NCBI GenBank assembly: GCA_039707655.1
Contig: CM077673.1
Location: 5,466,001-5,530,000 of the forward strand
Length of the DNA: 64,000 nt
From: Elymus sibiricus
Taxonomy: Eukaryota > Streptophyta > Magnoliopsida > Poales > Poaceae
Reading direction: 5' to 3'
Positions 40,677 through 51,942 of the stretch are shown here, one piece after another (position 1 is the stretch's first letter; every line of letters begins with the position of its first letter). Both the position numbers and the translations under genes were made by a program. Under the pieces are notes generated by a model, which saw only the letters and a list, made by a program, of their open reading frames with translations, was not told the origin of the DNA and made no database searches.

Positions 40677-41506
40677 TCTGCGAGTTTTGGCAAGGTCCCC
40701 GTAACCGGACCCCGGGCATCCCCAAATGTTGGGACGACCACAACAACCAAAAGCAGTGAATAATAGCATAGAAAACAAGTAAGAATGGACCAAATCTGCA
40801 AGTTTTGGCGAGGTCCCCGTAAGCGGACCCCATGGTTCCCCGAACGTTTCGATCGTCCCGAGACCGAAAATCAGTGAGTAATAGCATAGAAAACTGGCCG
40901 GAAAAGACAAAATCTGCTAGTTTTGGTGAGGTCCCGGTAACCGGTCCACGGGCTTCCCCGAATGTTCGGACGGCCACGACAACCAAAAAAACAGTGAATA
41001 ATAGCATAGAAATCTGGTCAGAATGGACAAAATCTGCGAGTTTTGGCGAGGTCCCCGTAAGCGGACCCCGGGGTTCCCCGAACATTTGGATCGCCCCGGG
41101 ACCCATAATCAGAGAGTAATAGCATAGAAAACAGGTAAGAATTGACCAAATCTGCGAGTTTTGGCGATGTCCCCGTAACCGGTACACGGGCTTCCCCGAA
41201 CGTTCGGACGACCACGACAACCAAAAAACAGTGAATAATAGAACAGGAAACTAGTAAGAATGGACGAAATCTGCGAGTTTTGGTGAGGTCCCCGTCACCG
41301 GACCCTGGGCTTCCCCGAACGTTCGGACGACCACGACAACCAAAAAACAGTGAATAATAGCATAGAAAACTGGTAAGAATGCACCAAATTTGCGAGTTTT
41401 GGCAAGGTCCCCGTAACCGGACCCCGAGCATCCCCAAATGTTGGGACGACCACAACAACCAAAAACAGTGAATAATAGCATAGAAAACATGTAAGAATGG
41501 ACCAAA

Positions 41507-41624
41507 TCTGCGAGTTTTGGCGAGGTCCCCGTAAGCGGACCCCATGGTTCCCCGAACGTCTCGATCGTCCCGAGACCCAAAATCAGTGAGTAATAGCATA
41601 GAAAACTGGCCGGAACAGACAAAA
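41507..41624. repeat. Monomer type A (118 bp, family I), exemplar
   Basis: Diagnostic features are GTAAGCGGACCCCATGG in the core, GTCTCGATCG or GTTTCGATCG after GTTCCCCGAAC, CAGTGAGTAATAG rather than CAGTGAATAATAG, and the tail CTGGCCGGAA. The CCATGG is unique to this type and gives a once-per-block landmark. Type A resembles type C more than its other neighbours, through the shared GTAAGCGG core, the GTTCCCCGAAC segment and AGTGAGTAATAG. Confidence 0.93.
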
Positions 41625-41744
41625 TCTGCTAGTTTTGGCGAGGTCCCGGTAACCGGTCCACGGGCTTCCCCGAATGTTTGGACGGCCACGACAACCAAAA
41701 AAACAGTGAATAATAGCATAGAAATCTGGTCAGAATGGACAAAA
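41625..41744. repeat. Monomer type B (120 bp, family II), exemplar
   Basis: Diagnostic features are TCTGCTAG in place of TCTGCGAG, GTCCCGGTAACCGGTCCACG, GGACGGCCACGACAACC, a run of seven A, and the tail AAATCTGGTCAGAA. The extra length relative to other types includes one more A in the A-run. The core holds CCGGT-A-ACCGG, a dyad with 5-bp arms and a one-base centre (41646-41656). Confidence 0.93.
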
Positions 41745-41862
41745 TCTGCGAGTTTTGGGGAGGTCCCCGTAAGCGAACCCCGGGGTTCCCCGAACATTTG
41801 GATGCCCCCGGGACCCATAATCAGTGAGTAATAGCATAGAAAACAGGTAAGAATGGACCAAA
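41745..41862. repeat. Monomer type C (118 bp, family I), exemplar
   Basis: Diagnostic features are GTAAGCG(G/A)ACCCCGGGGTT, GAACATTTGGAT, a CCCGGGACCCATAATCAG segment, and AGTGAGTAATAG or AGAGAGTAATAG. In this copy the core reads GCGAACCCC and the later segment GGATGCCCCC, which mark hexamers of the second kind in the right-hand 19-mers. CCCCGGGG at 41778-41785 is a perfect 8-bp palindrome. Confidence 0.93.
41844..41852 (+). other. 5' splice-donor-like CAG|GTAAGA at monomer end (exemplar)
   Basis: The plus strand reads ACAGGTAAGAAT, matching the eukaryotic donor consensus CAG|GTAAGT at all but the last base. It occurs at the end of C monomers and some F monomers. Related forms with TGGTAAG or CCGGTAAG occur in other monomers, and TAGTAAG in D. 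No matching polypyrimidine-AG acceptor is evident on this strand, so it is only a potential unpaired donor. Confidence 0.35.
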
Positions 41863-41981
41863 TCTGCGAGTTTTGGCGATGTCACCGTAACCGGTCCACA
41901 GGCTTCCCCGAACGTTCGGACGACCAAGACAACCAAAAAACAGTGAATAATAGCACAGAAAGCTAGTAAGAATGGACCAAA
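41863..41981. repeat. Monomer type D (119 bp, family II), exemplar
   Basis: Diagnostic features are GCGATGTCACCGTAACCG (GCGATGTCCCCG in some copies), a TCCACGGG, TCCACAGG or TACACGGG segment, GACCAAGACAACC, and AGCACAGAAAGCTAG near the end. The GATGTC motif occurs only in D-type monomers and is the easiest way to spot them. Confidence 0.93.
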
Positions 41982-42015
41982 TCTGCGAGTTTTGGCGAGG
42001 TCCCCGTAACCGGAC

Positions 42016-42032
42016 CCCGGGCTTCCCCGAAC
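42016..42032 (-). other. Weak CENP-B-box-like 17-mer in E monomers (exemplar)
   Basis: On the minus strand this reads GTTCGGGGAAGCCCGGG. The known CENP-B core pattern is NTTCGNNNNANNCGGGN; eight of the nine fixed positions match (CCGG replaces CGGG). C monomers reach the same score. Type D copies with CCACGGG match less well, and A and F do not match. It is reported as a near match only; chance or a different protein is quite possible. Confidence 0.25.
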
Positions 42033-42038
42033 GTTCGG
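42027..42038. other. 12-bp perfect palindrome CCGAACGTTCGG in D/E monomers (exemplar)
   Basis: The sequence equals its own reverse complement and recurs once in most D, D2 and E monomers. It is replaced in A (GTCTCG), B (ATGTTCGG), C (CATTTGG) and F (ATGTTGGG). It holds three CpG sites. A symmetric site repeated every few hundred bases could bind a dimeric protein, but no binding protein is recognisable from the sequence. Confidence 0.6.
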
Positions 42039-42100
42039 ACGACCACGACAACCAAAAAACAGTGAATAATAGCATAGAAAACCGGTAAGAATGGACCAAA

Positions 42101-42218
42101 TCTGCGAGTTTTGGCAAGGTCCCCGTAACCGGACCCCGGGCATCCCCCAATGTTGGGACGACCACAACAACCAAAAACAGTGAATAATAGCATAGAAAAC
42201 AGGTAAGAATGGACCAAA
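42101..42218. repeat. Monomer type F (118 bp, family II), exemplar
   Basis: Diagnostic features are GGCAAGGTCC instead of GGCGAGGTCC, GGGCATCCCCCAATGTTGGG (CCAAATG in other copies), and GACCACAACAACCAAAAAC with a shorter A-run. In the third block of the 19-mer it begins AAATTTGCGAG and carries CCGAGCATCC. A 105-bp deleted form occurs 13 times, all left of 37001. Confidence 0.93.
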
Positions 42219-44471
42219 TCTGCGAGTTTTGGCGAGGTCCCCGTAAGCGGACCCCATGGTTCCCCGAACGTTTCGATCGTCCCGAGACCCAAAATCAGTG
42301 AGTAATAGCATAGAAAACTGGCCGGAAAAGACAAAATCTGCTAGTTTTGGCGAGGTCCCGGTAACCGGTCCACGGGCTTCCCCAAATGTTCGGACGGCCA
42401 CGACAACCAAAAAAACAGTGAATAATAGCATAGAAATCTGGTCAGAAAGGACAAAATCTGCGAGTTTTGGCGAGGTCCCCGTAAGCGGACCCCGGGGTTC
42501 CCCAAACATTTGGATCGCCCTGGGACCCATAATCAGAGAGTAATAGCATAGAAAACAGGTAAGAATTGACCAAATCTGAGAGTTTTGGCGATGTCACCGT
42601 AACCGGTCCACGGGCTTCCCCGAACATTCGGACGACCAAGACAACCAAAAAACAGTGAATAATAGCACAGAAAACTAGTAAGAATGGACCAAATCTGCGA
42701 GTTTTGGCGATGTCACCGTAACCGTTCCACGGGCTTCCCCGAACGTTCGGACGACCATGACAACCAAAAAACAGTGAATAATAGAACAGCAAACTAGTAA
42801 GAATGGACCAAATCTGAGTTTTGGCGAGGTCCCCGTAACCGGACCCCGGGCTTCCCCGAACGTTCGGACGACCACGACAACCAAAAAACAGTGAATAATA
42901 GCATAGAAAACCGGTAAGAATGGACAAAATCTGCGAGTTTTGGCAAGGTCCCCGTAACCGGACCCCGGGCATCCCCAAATGTTGGGACGACCACAACAAC
43001 CAAAAGCAGTGAATAATAGCATAGAAAACAAGTAAGAATGGACCAAATCTGCGAGTTTTGGCGAGGTCCCCGTAAGCGGACCCCATGGTTCCCCGAACGT
43101 TTCGATCGTCCCGAGACCGAAAATCAGTGAGTAATAGCATAGAAAACTGGCCGGAAAAGACAAAATCTGCTAGTTTTGGTGAGGTCCCGGTAACCGGTCC
43201 ACGGGCTTCCCCGAATGTTCGGACGGCCACGACAACCAAAAAAACAGTGAATAATAGCATAGAAATCTGGTCAGAATGGACAAAATCTGCGAGTTTTGGC
43301 GAGGTCCCCGTAAGCGGACCCCGGGGTTCCCCGAACATTTGGATCGCCCCGGGACCCATAATCAGAGAGTAATAGCATAGAAAACAGGTAAGAATTGACC
43401 AAATCTGCGAGTTTTGGCGATGTCCCCGTAACCGGTACACGGGCTTCCCCGAACGTTCGGACGACCACGACAACCAAAAAACAGTGAATAATAGAACAGG
43501 AAACTAGTAAGAATGGACGAAATCTGCGAGTTTTGGTGAGGTCCCCGTCACCGGACCCTGGGCTTCCCCGAACGTTCGGACGACCACGACAACCAAAAAA
43601 CAGTGAATAATAGCATAGAAAACTGGTAAGAATGCACCAAATTTGCGAGTTTTGGCAAGGTCCCCGTAACCGGACCCCGAGCATCCCCAAATGTTGGGAC
43701 GACCACAACAACCAAAAACAGTGAATAATAGCATAGAAAACAGGTAAGAATGGACCAAATCTGCGAGTTTTGGCGAGGTCCCCGTAAGCGGACCCCATGG
43801 TTCCCCGAACGTCTCGATCGTCCCGAGACCCAAAATCAGTGAGTAATAGCATAGAAAACTGGCCGGAACAGACAAAATCTGCTAGTTTTGGCGAGGTCCC
43901 GGTAACCGGTCCACGGGCTTCCCCGAATGTTTGGACGGCCAAGACAACCAAAAAAACAGTGAATAATAGCATAGAAATCTGGTCAGAATGGACAAAATCT
44001 GCGAGTTTTGGGGAGGTCCCCGTAAGCGAACCCCGGGGTTCCCCGAACATTTGGATGCCCCCGGGACCCATAATCAGTGAGTAATAGCATAGAAAACAGG
44101 TAAGAATGGACCAAATCTGCGAGTTTTGGCGATGTCACCGTAACCGGTCCACAGGCTTCCCCGAACGTTCGGACGACCAAGACAACCAAAAAACAGTGAA
44201 TAATAGCACAGAAAGCTAGTAAGAATGGACCAAATCTGCGAGTTTTGGCGAGGTCCCCGTAACCGGACCCCGGGCTTCCCCGAACGTTCGGACGACCACG
44301 ACAACCAAAAAACAGTGAATAATAGCATAGAAAACCGGTAAGAATGGACCAAATCTGCGAGTTTTGGCAAGGTCCCCGTAACCGGACCCCGGGCATCCCC
44401 CAATGTTGGGACGACCACAACAACCAAAAACAGTGAATAATAGCATAGAAAACAGGTAAGAATGGACCAAA
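42219..44471. repeat. 2253-bp 19-mer, unit 3
   Basis: This has the same 7+6+6 layout as the preceding unit and also carries GAACATTCGG. Private changes include AGCAAACTAG near 42790 and GGCCAAGACAACC near 43940. Confidence 0.95.
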
Positions 44472-46724
44472 TCTGCGAGTTTTGGCGAGGTCCCCGTAAG
44501 CGGACCCCATGGTTCCCCGAACGTTTCGATCGTCCCGAGACCCAAAATCAGTGAGTAATAGCATAGAAAACTGGCCGGAAAAGACAAAATCTGCTAGTTT
44601 TGGCGAGGTCCCGGTAACCGGTCCACGGGCTTCCCCAAATGTTCGGACGGCCACGACAACCAAAAAAACAGTGAATAATAGCATAGAAATCTGGTCAGAA
44701 AGGACAAAATCTGCGAGTTTTGGCGAGGTCCCCGTAAGCGGACCCCGGGGTTCCCCAAACATTTGGATCGCCCTGGGACCCATAATCAGAGAGTAATAGC
44801 ATAGAAAACAGGTAAGAATTGACCAAATCTGAGAGTTTTGGCGATGTCACCGTAACCGGTCCACGGGCTTCCCCGAACATTCGGACGACCAAGACAACCA
44901 AAAAACAGTGAATAATAGCACAGAAAACTAGTAAGAATGGACCAAATCTGCGAGTTTTGGCGATGTCACCGTAACCGTTCCACGGGCTTCCCCGAACGTT
45001 CGGACGACCATGACAACCAAAAAACAGTGAATAATAGAACAGGAAACTAGTAAGAATGGACCAAATCTGAGTTTTGGCGAGGTCCCCGTAACCGGACCCC
45101 GGGCTTCCCCGAACGTTCGGACGACCACGACAACCAAAAAACAGTGAATAATAGCATAGAAAACCGGTAAGAATGGACAAAATCTGCGAGTTTTGGCAAG
45201 GTCCCCGTAACCGGACCCCGGGCATCCCCAAATGTTGGGACGACCACAACAACCAAAAGCAGTGAATAATAGCATAGAAAACAAGTAAGAATGGACCAAA
45301 TCTGCGAGTTTTGGCGAGGTCCCCGTAAGCGGACCCCATGGTTCCCCGAACGTTTCGATCGTCCCGAGACCGAAAATCAGTGAGTAATAGCATAGAAAAC
45401 TGGCCGGAAAAGACAAAATCTGCTAGTTTTGGTGAGGTCCCGGTAACCGGTCCACGGGCTTCCCCGAATGTTCGGACGGCCACGACAACCAAAAAAACAG
45501 TGAATAATAGCATAGAAATCTGGTCAGAATGGACAAAATCTGCGAGTTTTGGCGAGGTCCCCGTAAGCGGACCCCGGGGTTCCCCGAACATTTGGATCGC
45601 CCCGGGACCCATAATCAGAGAGTAATAGCATAGAAAACAGGTAAGAATTGACCAAATCTGCGAGTTTTGGCGATGTCCCCGTAACCGGTACACGGGCTTC
45701 CCCGAACGTTCGGACGACCACGACAACCAAAAAACAGTGAATAATAGAACAGGAAACTAGTAAGAATGGACGAAATCTGCGAGTTTTGGTGAGGTCCCCG
45801 TCACCGGACCCTGGGCTTCCCCGAACGTTCGGACGACCACGACAACCAAAAAACAGTGAATAATAGCATAGAAAACTGGTAAGAATGCACCAAATTTGCG
45901 AGTTTTGGCAAGGTCCCCGTAACCGGACCCCGAGCATCCCCAAATGTTGGGACGACCACAACAACCAAAAACAGTGAATAATAGCATAGAAAACAGGTAA
46001 GAATGGACCAAATCTGCGAGTTTTGGCGAGGTCCCCGTAAGCGGACCCCATGGTTCCCCGAACGTCTCGATCGTCCCGAGACCCAAAATCAGTGAGTAAT
46101 AGCATAGAAAACTGGCCGGAACAGACAAAATCTGCTAGTTTTGGCGAGGTCCCGGTAACCGGTCCACGGGCTTCCCCGAATGTTTGGACGGCCACGACAA
46201 CCAAAAAAACAGTGAATAATAGCATAGAAATCTGGTCAGAATGGACAAAATCTGCGAGTTTTGGGGAGGTCCCCGTAAGCGAACCCCGGGGTTCCCCGAA
46301 CATTTGGATGCCCCCGGGACCCATAATCAGTGAGTAATAGCATAGAAAACAGGTAAGAATGGACCAAATCTGCGAGTTTTGGCGATGTCACCGTAACCGG
46401 TCCACAGGCTTCCCCGAACGTTCGGACGACCAAGACAACCAAAAAACAGTGAATAATAGCACAGAAAGCTAGTAAGAATGGACCAAATCTGCGAGTTTTG
46501 GCGAGGTCCCCGTAACCGGACCCCGGGCTTCCCCGAACGTTCGGACGACCACGACAACCAAAAAACAGTGAATAATAGCATAGAAAACCGGTAAGAATGG
46601 ACCAAATCTGCGAGTTTTGGCAAGGTCCCCGTAACCGGACCCCGGGCATCCCCCAATGTTGGGACGACCACAACAACCAAAAGCAGTGAATAATAGCATA
46701 GAAAACAGGTAAGAATGGACCAAA
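44472..46724. repeat. 2253-bp 19-mer, unit 4
   Basis: The layout is 7+6+6 and the GAACATTCGG form is present in the first D. I saw no large-scale departure from its neighbours. Confidence 0.95.
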
Positions 46725-48977
46725 TCTGCGAGTTTTGGCGAGGTCCCCGTAAGCGGACCCCATGGTTCCCCGAACGTTTCGATCGTCCCGAGACCCAAAA
46801 TCAGTGAGTAATAGCATAGAAAACTGGCCGGAAAAGACAAAATCTGCTAGTTTTGGCGAGGTCCCGGTAACCGGTCCACGGGCTTCCCCAAATGTTCGGA
46901 CGGCCACGACAACCAAAAAAACAGTGAATAATAGCATAGAAATCTGGTCAGAAAGGACAAAATCTGCAAGTTTTGGCGAGGTCCCCGTAAGCGGACCCCG
47001 GGGTTCCCCAAACATTTGGATCGCCCTGGGACCCATAATCAGAGAGTAATAGCATAGAAAACAGGTAAGAATTGACCAAATCTGAGAGTTTTGGCGATGT
47101 CACCGTAACCGGTCCACGGGCTTCCCCGAACGTTCGGACGACCAAGACAACCAAAAAACAGTGAATAATAGCACAGAAAACTAGTAAGAATGGACCAAAT
47201 CTGCGAGTTTTGGCGATGTCACCGTAACCGTTCCACGGGCTTCCCCGAACGTTCGGACGACCATGACAACCAAAAAACAGTGAATAATAGAACAGGAAAC
47301 TAGTAAGAATGGACCAAATCTGAGTTTTGGCGAGGTCCCCGTAACCGGACCCCGGGCTTCCCCGAACGTTCGGACGACCACGACAACCAAAAAACAGTGA
47401 ATAATAGCATAGAAAACCGGTAAGAATGGACAAAATCTGCGAGTTTTGGCAAGGTCCCCGTAACCGGACCCCGGGCATCCCCAAATGTTGGGACGACCAC
47501 AACAACCAAAAGCAGTGAATAATAGCATAGAAAACAAGTAAGAATGGACCAAATCTGCGAGTTTTGGCGAGGTCCCCGTAAGCGGACCCCATGGTTCCCC
47601 GAACGTTTCGATCGTCCCGAGACCGAAAATCAGTGAGTAATAGCATAGAAAATTGGCCGGAAAAGACAAAATCTGCTAGTTTTGGTGAGGTCCCGGTAAC
47701 CGGTCCACGGGCTTCCCCGAATGTTCGGACGGCCACGACAACCAAAAAAACAGTGAATAATAGCATAGAAATCTGGTCAGAATGGACAAAATCTGCAAGT
47801 TTTGGCGAGGTCCCCGTAAGCGGACCCCGGGGTTCCCCGAACATTTGGATCGCCCCGGGACCCATAATCAGAGAGTAATAGCATAGAAAACAGGTAAGAA
47901 TTGACCAAATCTGCGAGTTTTGGCGATGTCCCCGTAACCGGTACACGGGCTTCCCCGAACGTTCGGACGACCACGACAACCAAAAAACAGTGAATAATAG
48001 AACAGGAAACTAGTAAGAATGGACGAAATCTGCGAGTTTTGGTGAGGTCCCCGTCACCGGACCCTGGGCTTCCCCGAACGTTCGGACGACCACGACAACC
48101 AAAAAACAGTGAATAATAGCATAGAAAACTGGTAAGAATGCACCAAATTTGCGAGTTTTGGCAAGGTCCCCGTAACCGGACCCCGAGCATCCCCAAATGT
48201 TGGGACGACCACAACAACCAAAAACAGTGAATAATAGCATAGAAAACAGGTAAGAATGGACCAAATCTGCGAGTTTTGGCGAGGTCCCCGTAAGCGGACC
48301 CCATGGTTCCCCGAACGTCTCGATCGTCCCGAGACCCAAAATCAGTGAGTAATAGCATAGAAAACTGGCCGGAACAGACAAAATCTGCTAGTTTTGGCGA
48401 GGTCCCGGTAACCGGTCCACGGGCTTCCCCGAATGTTTGGACGGCCACGACAACCAAAAAAACAGTGAATAATAGCATAGAAATCTGGTCAGAATGGACA
48501 AAATCTGCGAGTTTTGGGGAGGTCCCCGTAAGCGAACCCCGGGGTTCCCCGAACATTTGGATGCCCCCGGGACCCATAATCAGTGAGTAATAGCATAGAA
48601 AACAGGTAAGAATGGACCAAATCTGCGAGTTTTGGCGATGTCACCGTAACCGGTCCACAGGCTTCCCCGAACGTTCGGACGACCAAGACAACCAAAAAAC
48701 AGTGAATAATAGCACAGAAAGCTAGTAAGAATGGACCAAATCTGCGAGTTTTGGCGAGGTCCCCGTAACCGGACCCCGGGCTTCCCCGAACGTTCGGACG
48801 ACCACGACAACCAAAAAACAGTGAATAATAGCATAGAAAACCGGTAAGAATGGACCAAATCTGCGAGTTTTGGCAAGGTCCCCGTAACCGGACCCCGGGC
48901 ATCCCCCAATGTTGGGACGACCACAACAACCAAAAACAGTGAATAATAGCATAGAAAACAGGTAAGAATGGACCAAA
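46725..48977. repeat. 2253-bp 19-mer, unit 5
   Basis: The layout is 7+6+6. It reverts to GAACGTTCGG in the first D and carries two TGCAAG changes (46968 and 47797). The second change recurs at 53015 and 55268. Confidence 0.95.
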
Positions 48978-51230
48978 TCTGCGAGTTTTGGCGAGGTCCC
49001 CGTAAGCGGACCCCATGGTTCCCCGAACGTTTCGATCGTCCCGAGACCCAAAATCAGTGAGTAATAGCATAGAAAACTGGCCGGAAAAGACAAAATCTGC
49101 TAGTTTTGGCGAGGTCCCGGTAACCGGTCCACGGGCTTCCCCAAATGTTCGGACGGCCACGACAACCAAAAAAACAGTGAATAATAGCATAGAAATCTGG
49201 TCAGAAAGGACAAAATCTGCGAGTTTTGGCGAGGTCCCCGTAAGCGGACCCCGGGGTTCCCCAAACATTTGGATCGCCCTGGGACCCATAATCAGAGAGT
49301 AATAGCATAGAAAACAGGTAAGAATTGACCAAATCTGAGAGTTTTGGCGATGTCACCGTAACCGGTCCACGGGCTTCCCCGAACATTCGGACGACCAAGA
49401 CAACCAAAAAACAGTGAATAATAGCACAGAAAACTAGTAAGAATGGACCAAATCTGCGAGTTTTGGCGATGTCACCGTAACCGTTCCACGGGCTTCCCCG
49501 AACGTTCGGACGACCATGACAACCAAAAAACAGTGAATAATAGAACAGGAAACTAGTAAGAATGGACCAAATCTGAGTTTTGGCGAGGTCCCCGTAACCG
49601 GACCCCGGGCTTCCCCGAACGTTCGGACGACCACGACAACCAAAAAACAGTGAATAATAGCATAGAAAACCGGTAAGAATGGACAAAATCTGCGAGTTTT
49701 GGCAAGGTCCCCGTAACCGGACCCCGGGCATCCCCAAATGTTGGGACGACCACAACAACCAAAAGCAGTGAATAATAGCATAGAAAACAAGTAAGAATGG
49801 ACCAAATCTGCGAGTTTTGGCGAGGTCCCCGTAAGCGGACCCCATGGTTCCCCGAACGTTTCGATCGTCCCGAGACCGAAAATCAGTGAGTAATAGCATA
49901 GAAAACTGGCCGGAAAAGACAAAATCTGCTAGTTTTGGTGAGGTCCCGGTAACCGGTCCACGGGCTTCCCCGAATGTTCGGACGGCCACGACAACCAAAA
50001 AAACAGTGAATAATAGCATAGAAATCTGGTCAGAATGGACAAAATCTGCGAGTTTTGGCGAGGTCCCCGTAAGCGGACCCCGGGGTTCCCCGAACATTTG
50101 GATCGCCCCGGGACCCATAATCAGAGAGTAATAGCATAGAAAACAGGTAAGAATTGACCAAATCTGCGAGTTTTGGCGATGTCCCCGTAACCGGTACACG
50201 GGCTTCCCCGAACGTTCGGACGACCACGACAACCAAAAAACAGTGAATAATAGAACAGGAAACTAGTAAGAATGGACGAAATCTGCGAGTTTTGGTGAGG
50301 TCCCCGTCACCGGACCCTGGGCTTCCCCGAACGTTCGGACGACCACGACAACCAAAAAACAGTGAATAATAGCATAGAAAACTGGTAAGAATGCACCAAA
50401 TTTGCGAGTTTTGGCAAGGTCCCCGTAACCGGACCCCGAGCATCCCCAAATGTTGGGACGACCACAACAACCAAAAACAGTGAATAATAGCATAGAAAAC
50501 AGGTAAGAATGGACCAAATCTGCGAGTTTTGGCGAGGTCCCCGTAAGCGGACCCCATGGTTCCCCGAACGTCTCGATCGTCCCGAGACCCAAAATCAGTG
50601 AGTAATAGCATAGAAAACTGGCCGGAACAGACAAAATCTGCTAGTTTTGGCGAGGTCCCGGTAACCGGTCCACGGGCTTCCCCGAATGTTTGGACGGCCA
50701 CGACAACCAAAAAAACAGTGAATAATAGCATAGAAATCTGGTCAGAATGGACAAAATCTGCGAGTTTTGGGGAGGTCCCCGTAAGCGAACCCCGGGGTTC
50801 CCCGAACATTTGGATGCCCCCGGGACCCATAATCAGTGAGTAATAGCATAGAAAACAGGTAAGAATGGACCAAATCTGCGAGTTTTGGCGATGTCACCGT
50901 AACCGGTCCACAGGCTTCCCCGAACGTTCGGACGACCAAGACAACCAAAAAACAGTGAATAATAGCACAGAAAGCTAGTAAGAATGGACCAAATCTGCGA
51001 GTTTTGGCGAGGTCCCCGTAACCGGACCCCGGGCTTCCCCGAACGTTCGGACGACCACGACAACCAAAAAACAGTGAATAATAGCATAGAAAACCGGTAA
51101 GAATGGACCAAATCTGCGAGTTTTGGCAAGGTCCCCGTAACCGGACCCCGGGCATCCCCCAATGTTGGGACGACCACAACAACCAAAAACAGTGAATAAT
51201 AGCATAGAAAACAGGTAAGAATGGACCAAA
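48978..51230. repeat. 2253-bp 19-mer, unit 6
   Basis: The layout is 7+6+6 with GAACATTCGG in the first D. It belongs to the stretch that is copied 7471 bp downstream. Confidence 0.95.
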
Positions 51231-51942
51231 TCTGCGAGTTTTGGCGAGGTCCCCGTAAGCGGACCCCATGGTTCCCCGAACGTTTCGATCGTCCCGAGAC
51301 CCAAAATCAGTGAGTAATAGCATAGAAAACTGGCCGGAAAAGACAAAATCTGCTAGTTTTGGCGAGGTCCCGGTAACCGGTCCACGGGCTTCCCCAAATG
51401 TTCGGACGGCCACGACAACCAAAAAAACAGTGAATAATAGCATAGAAATCTGGTGAGAAAGGACAAAATCTGCGAGTTTTGGCGAGGTCCCCGTAAGCGG
51501 ACCCCGGGGTTCCCCAAACATTTGGATCGCCCTGGGACCCATAATCAGTGAGTAATAGCATAGAAAACAGGTAAGAATGGACCAAATCTGCGAGTTTTGG
51601 CGATGTCACCGTAACCGGTCCACAGGCTTCCCCGAACGTTCGGACGACCAAGACAACCAAAAAACAGTGAATAATAGCACAGAAAGCTAGTAAGAATGGA
51701 CCAAATCTGCGAGTTTTGGCGAGGTCCCCGTAACCGGACCCCGGGCTTCCCCGAACGTTCGGACGACCACGACAACCAAAAAACAGTGAATAATAGCATA
51801 GAAAACCGGTAAGAATGGACCAAATCTGCGAGTTTTGGCAAGGTCCCCGTAACCGGACCCCGGGCATCCCCCAATGTTGGGACGACCACAACAACCAAAA
51901 GCAGTGAATAATAGCATAGAAAACAAGTAAGAATGGACCAAA
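51231..51942. repeat. Extra 712-bp hexamer between 19-mers, copy 1
   Basis: A, B and C match the heptamer (AGAAAGGAC, CGCCCTGGGACCC), while D, E and F match the second hexamer (TCCACAGG, AGCACAGAAAGCTAG). It is therefore a hybrid block, and it raises the spacing of heptamer starts from 2253 to 2965 bp. It carries CTGGTGAGAAAGG at 51450-51462, where the usual form is CTGGTCAG. Confidence 0.9.

Larger units (their letters stand above)
41982..42100. repeat. Monomer type E (119 bp, family II), exemplar
   Basis: This copy has GCGAGGTCCCCGTAACCGG, ACCCCGGGCTTCCCC, the 12-bp palindrome CCGAACGTTCGG (42027-42038), GACCACGACAACC and AAAACCGGTAAG. I count 33 C, 29 G and 11 CpG in its 119 bases, so GC is 52% and observed/expected CpG about 1.4. 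It is close to the family II consensus. Confidence 0.93.
39966..42218. repeat. 2253-bp 19-mer, unit 2
   Basis: Monomer starts are 39966, 40084, 40204, 40322, 40441, 40560, 40677, 40795, 40913, 41033, 41151, 41270, 41389, 41507, 41625, 41745, 41863, 41982 and 42101. The first D carries GAACATTCGG. A private G-to-A lies at 40800 (TGCAAG). Confidence 0.95.
41507..42218. repeat. Reference 712-bp hexamer (A-B-C-D-E-F)
   Basis: This block is a clear copy of the basic higher-order unit. It contains six diverged monomers of 118, 120, 118, 119, 119 and 118 bp. The same A-to-F order recurs through the window, and monomers of one type in distant hexamers resemble each other far more than neighbouring monomers do. 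That is the defining property of a higher-order repeat. Other blocks are described relative to this one. Confidence 0.95.

Noticed and set aside
41778..41785. GC-rich dyads (CCCCGGGG, GGTCC...GGACC) as transcription terminators or bacterial regulatory hairpins
   Set aside because: They recur in hundreds of monomers, are not followed by T-runs, and lie beside no gene.
42016..42032. A true CENP-B box
   Set aside because: One fixed position differs in every copy I compared, and the motif lies in a G/C-run-rich segment where near matches arise easily. I kept it only as a low-confidence similarity.
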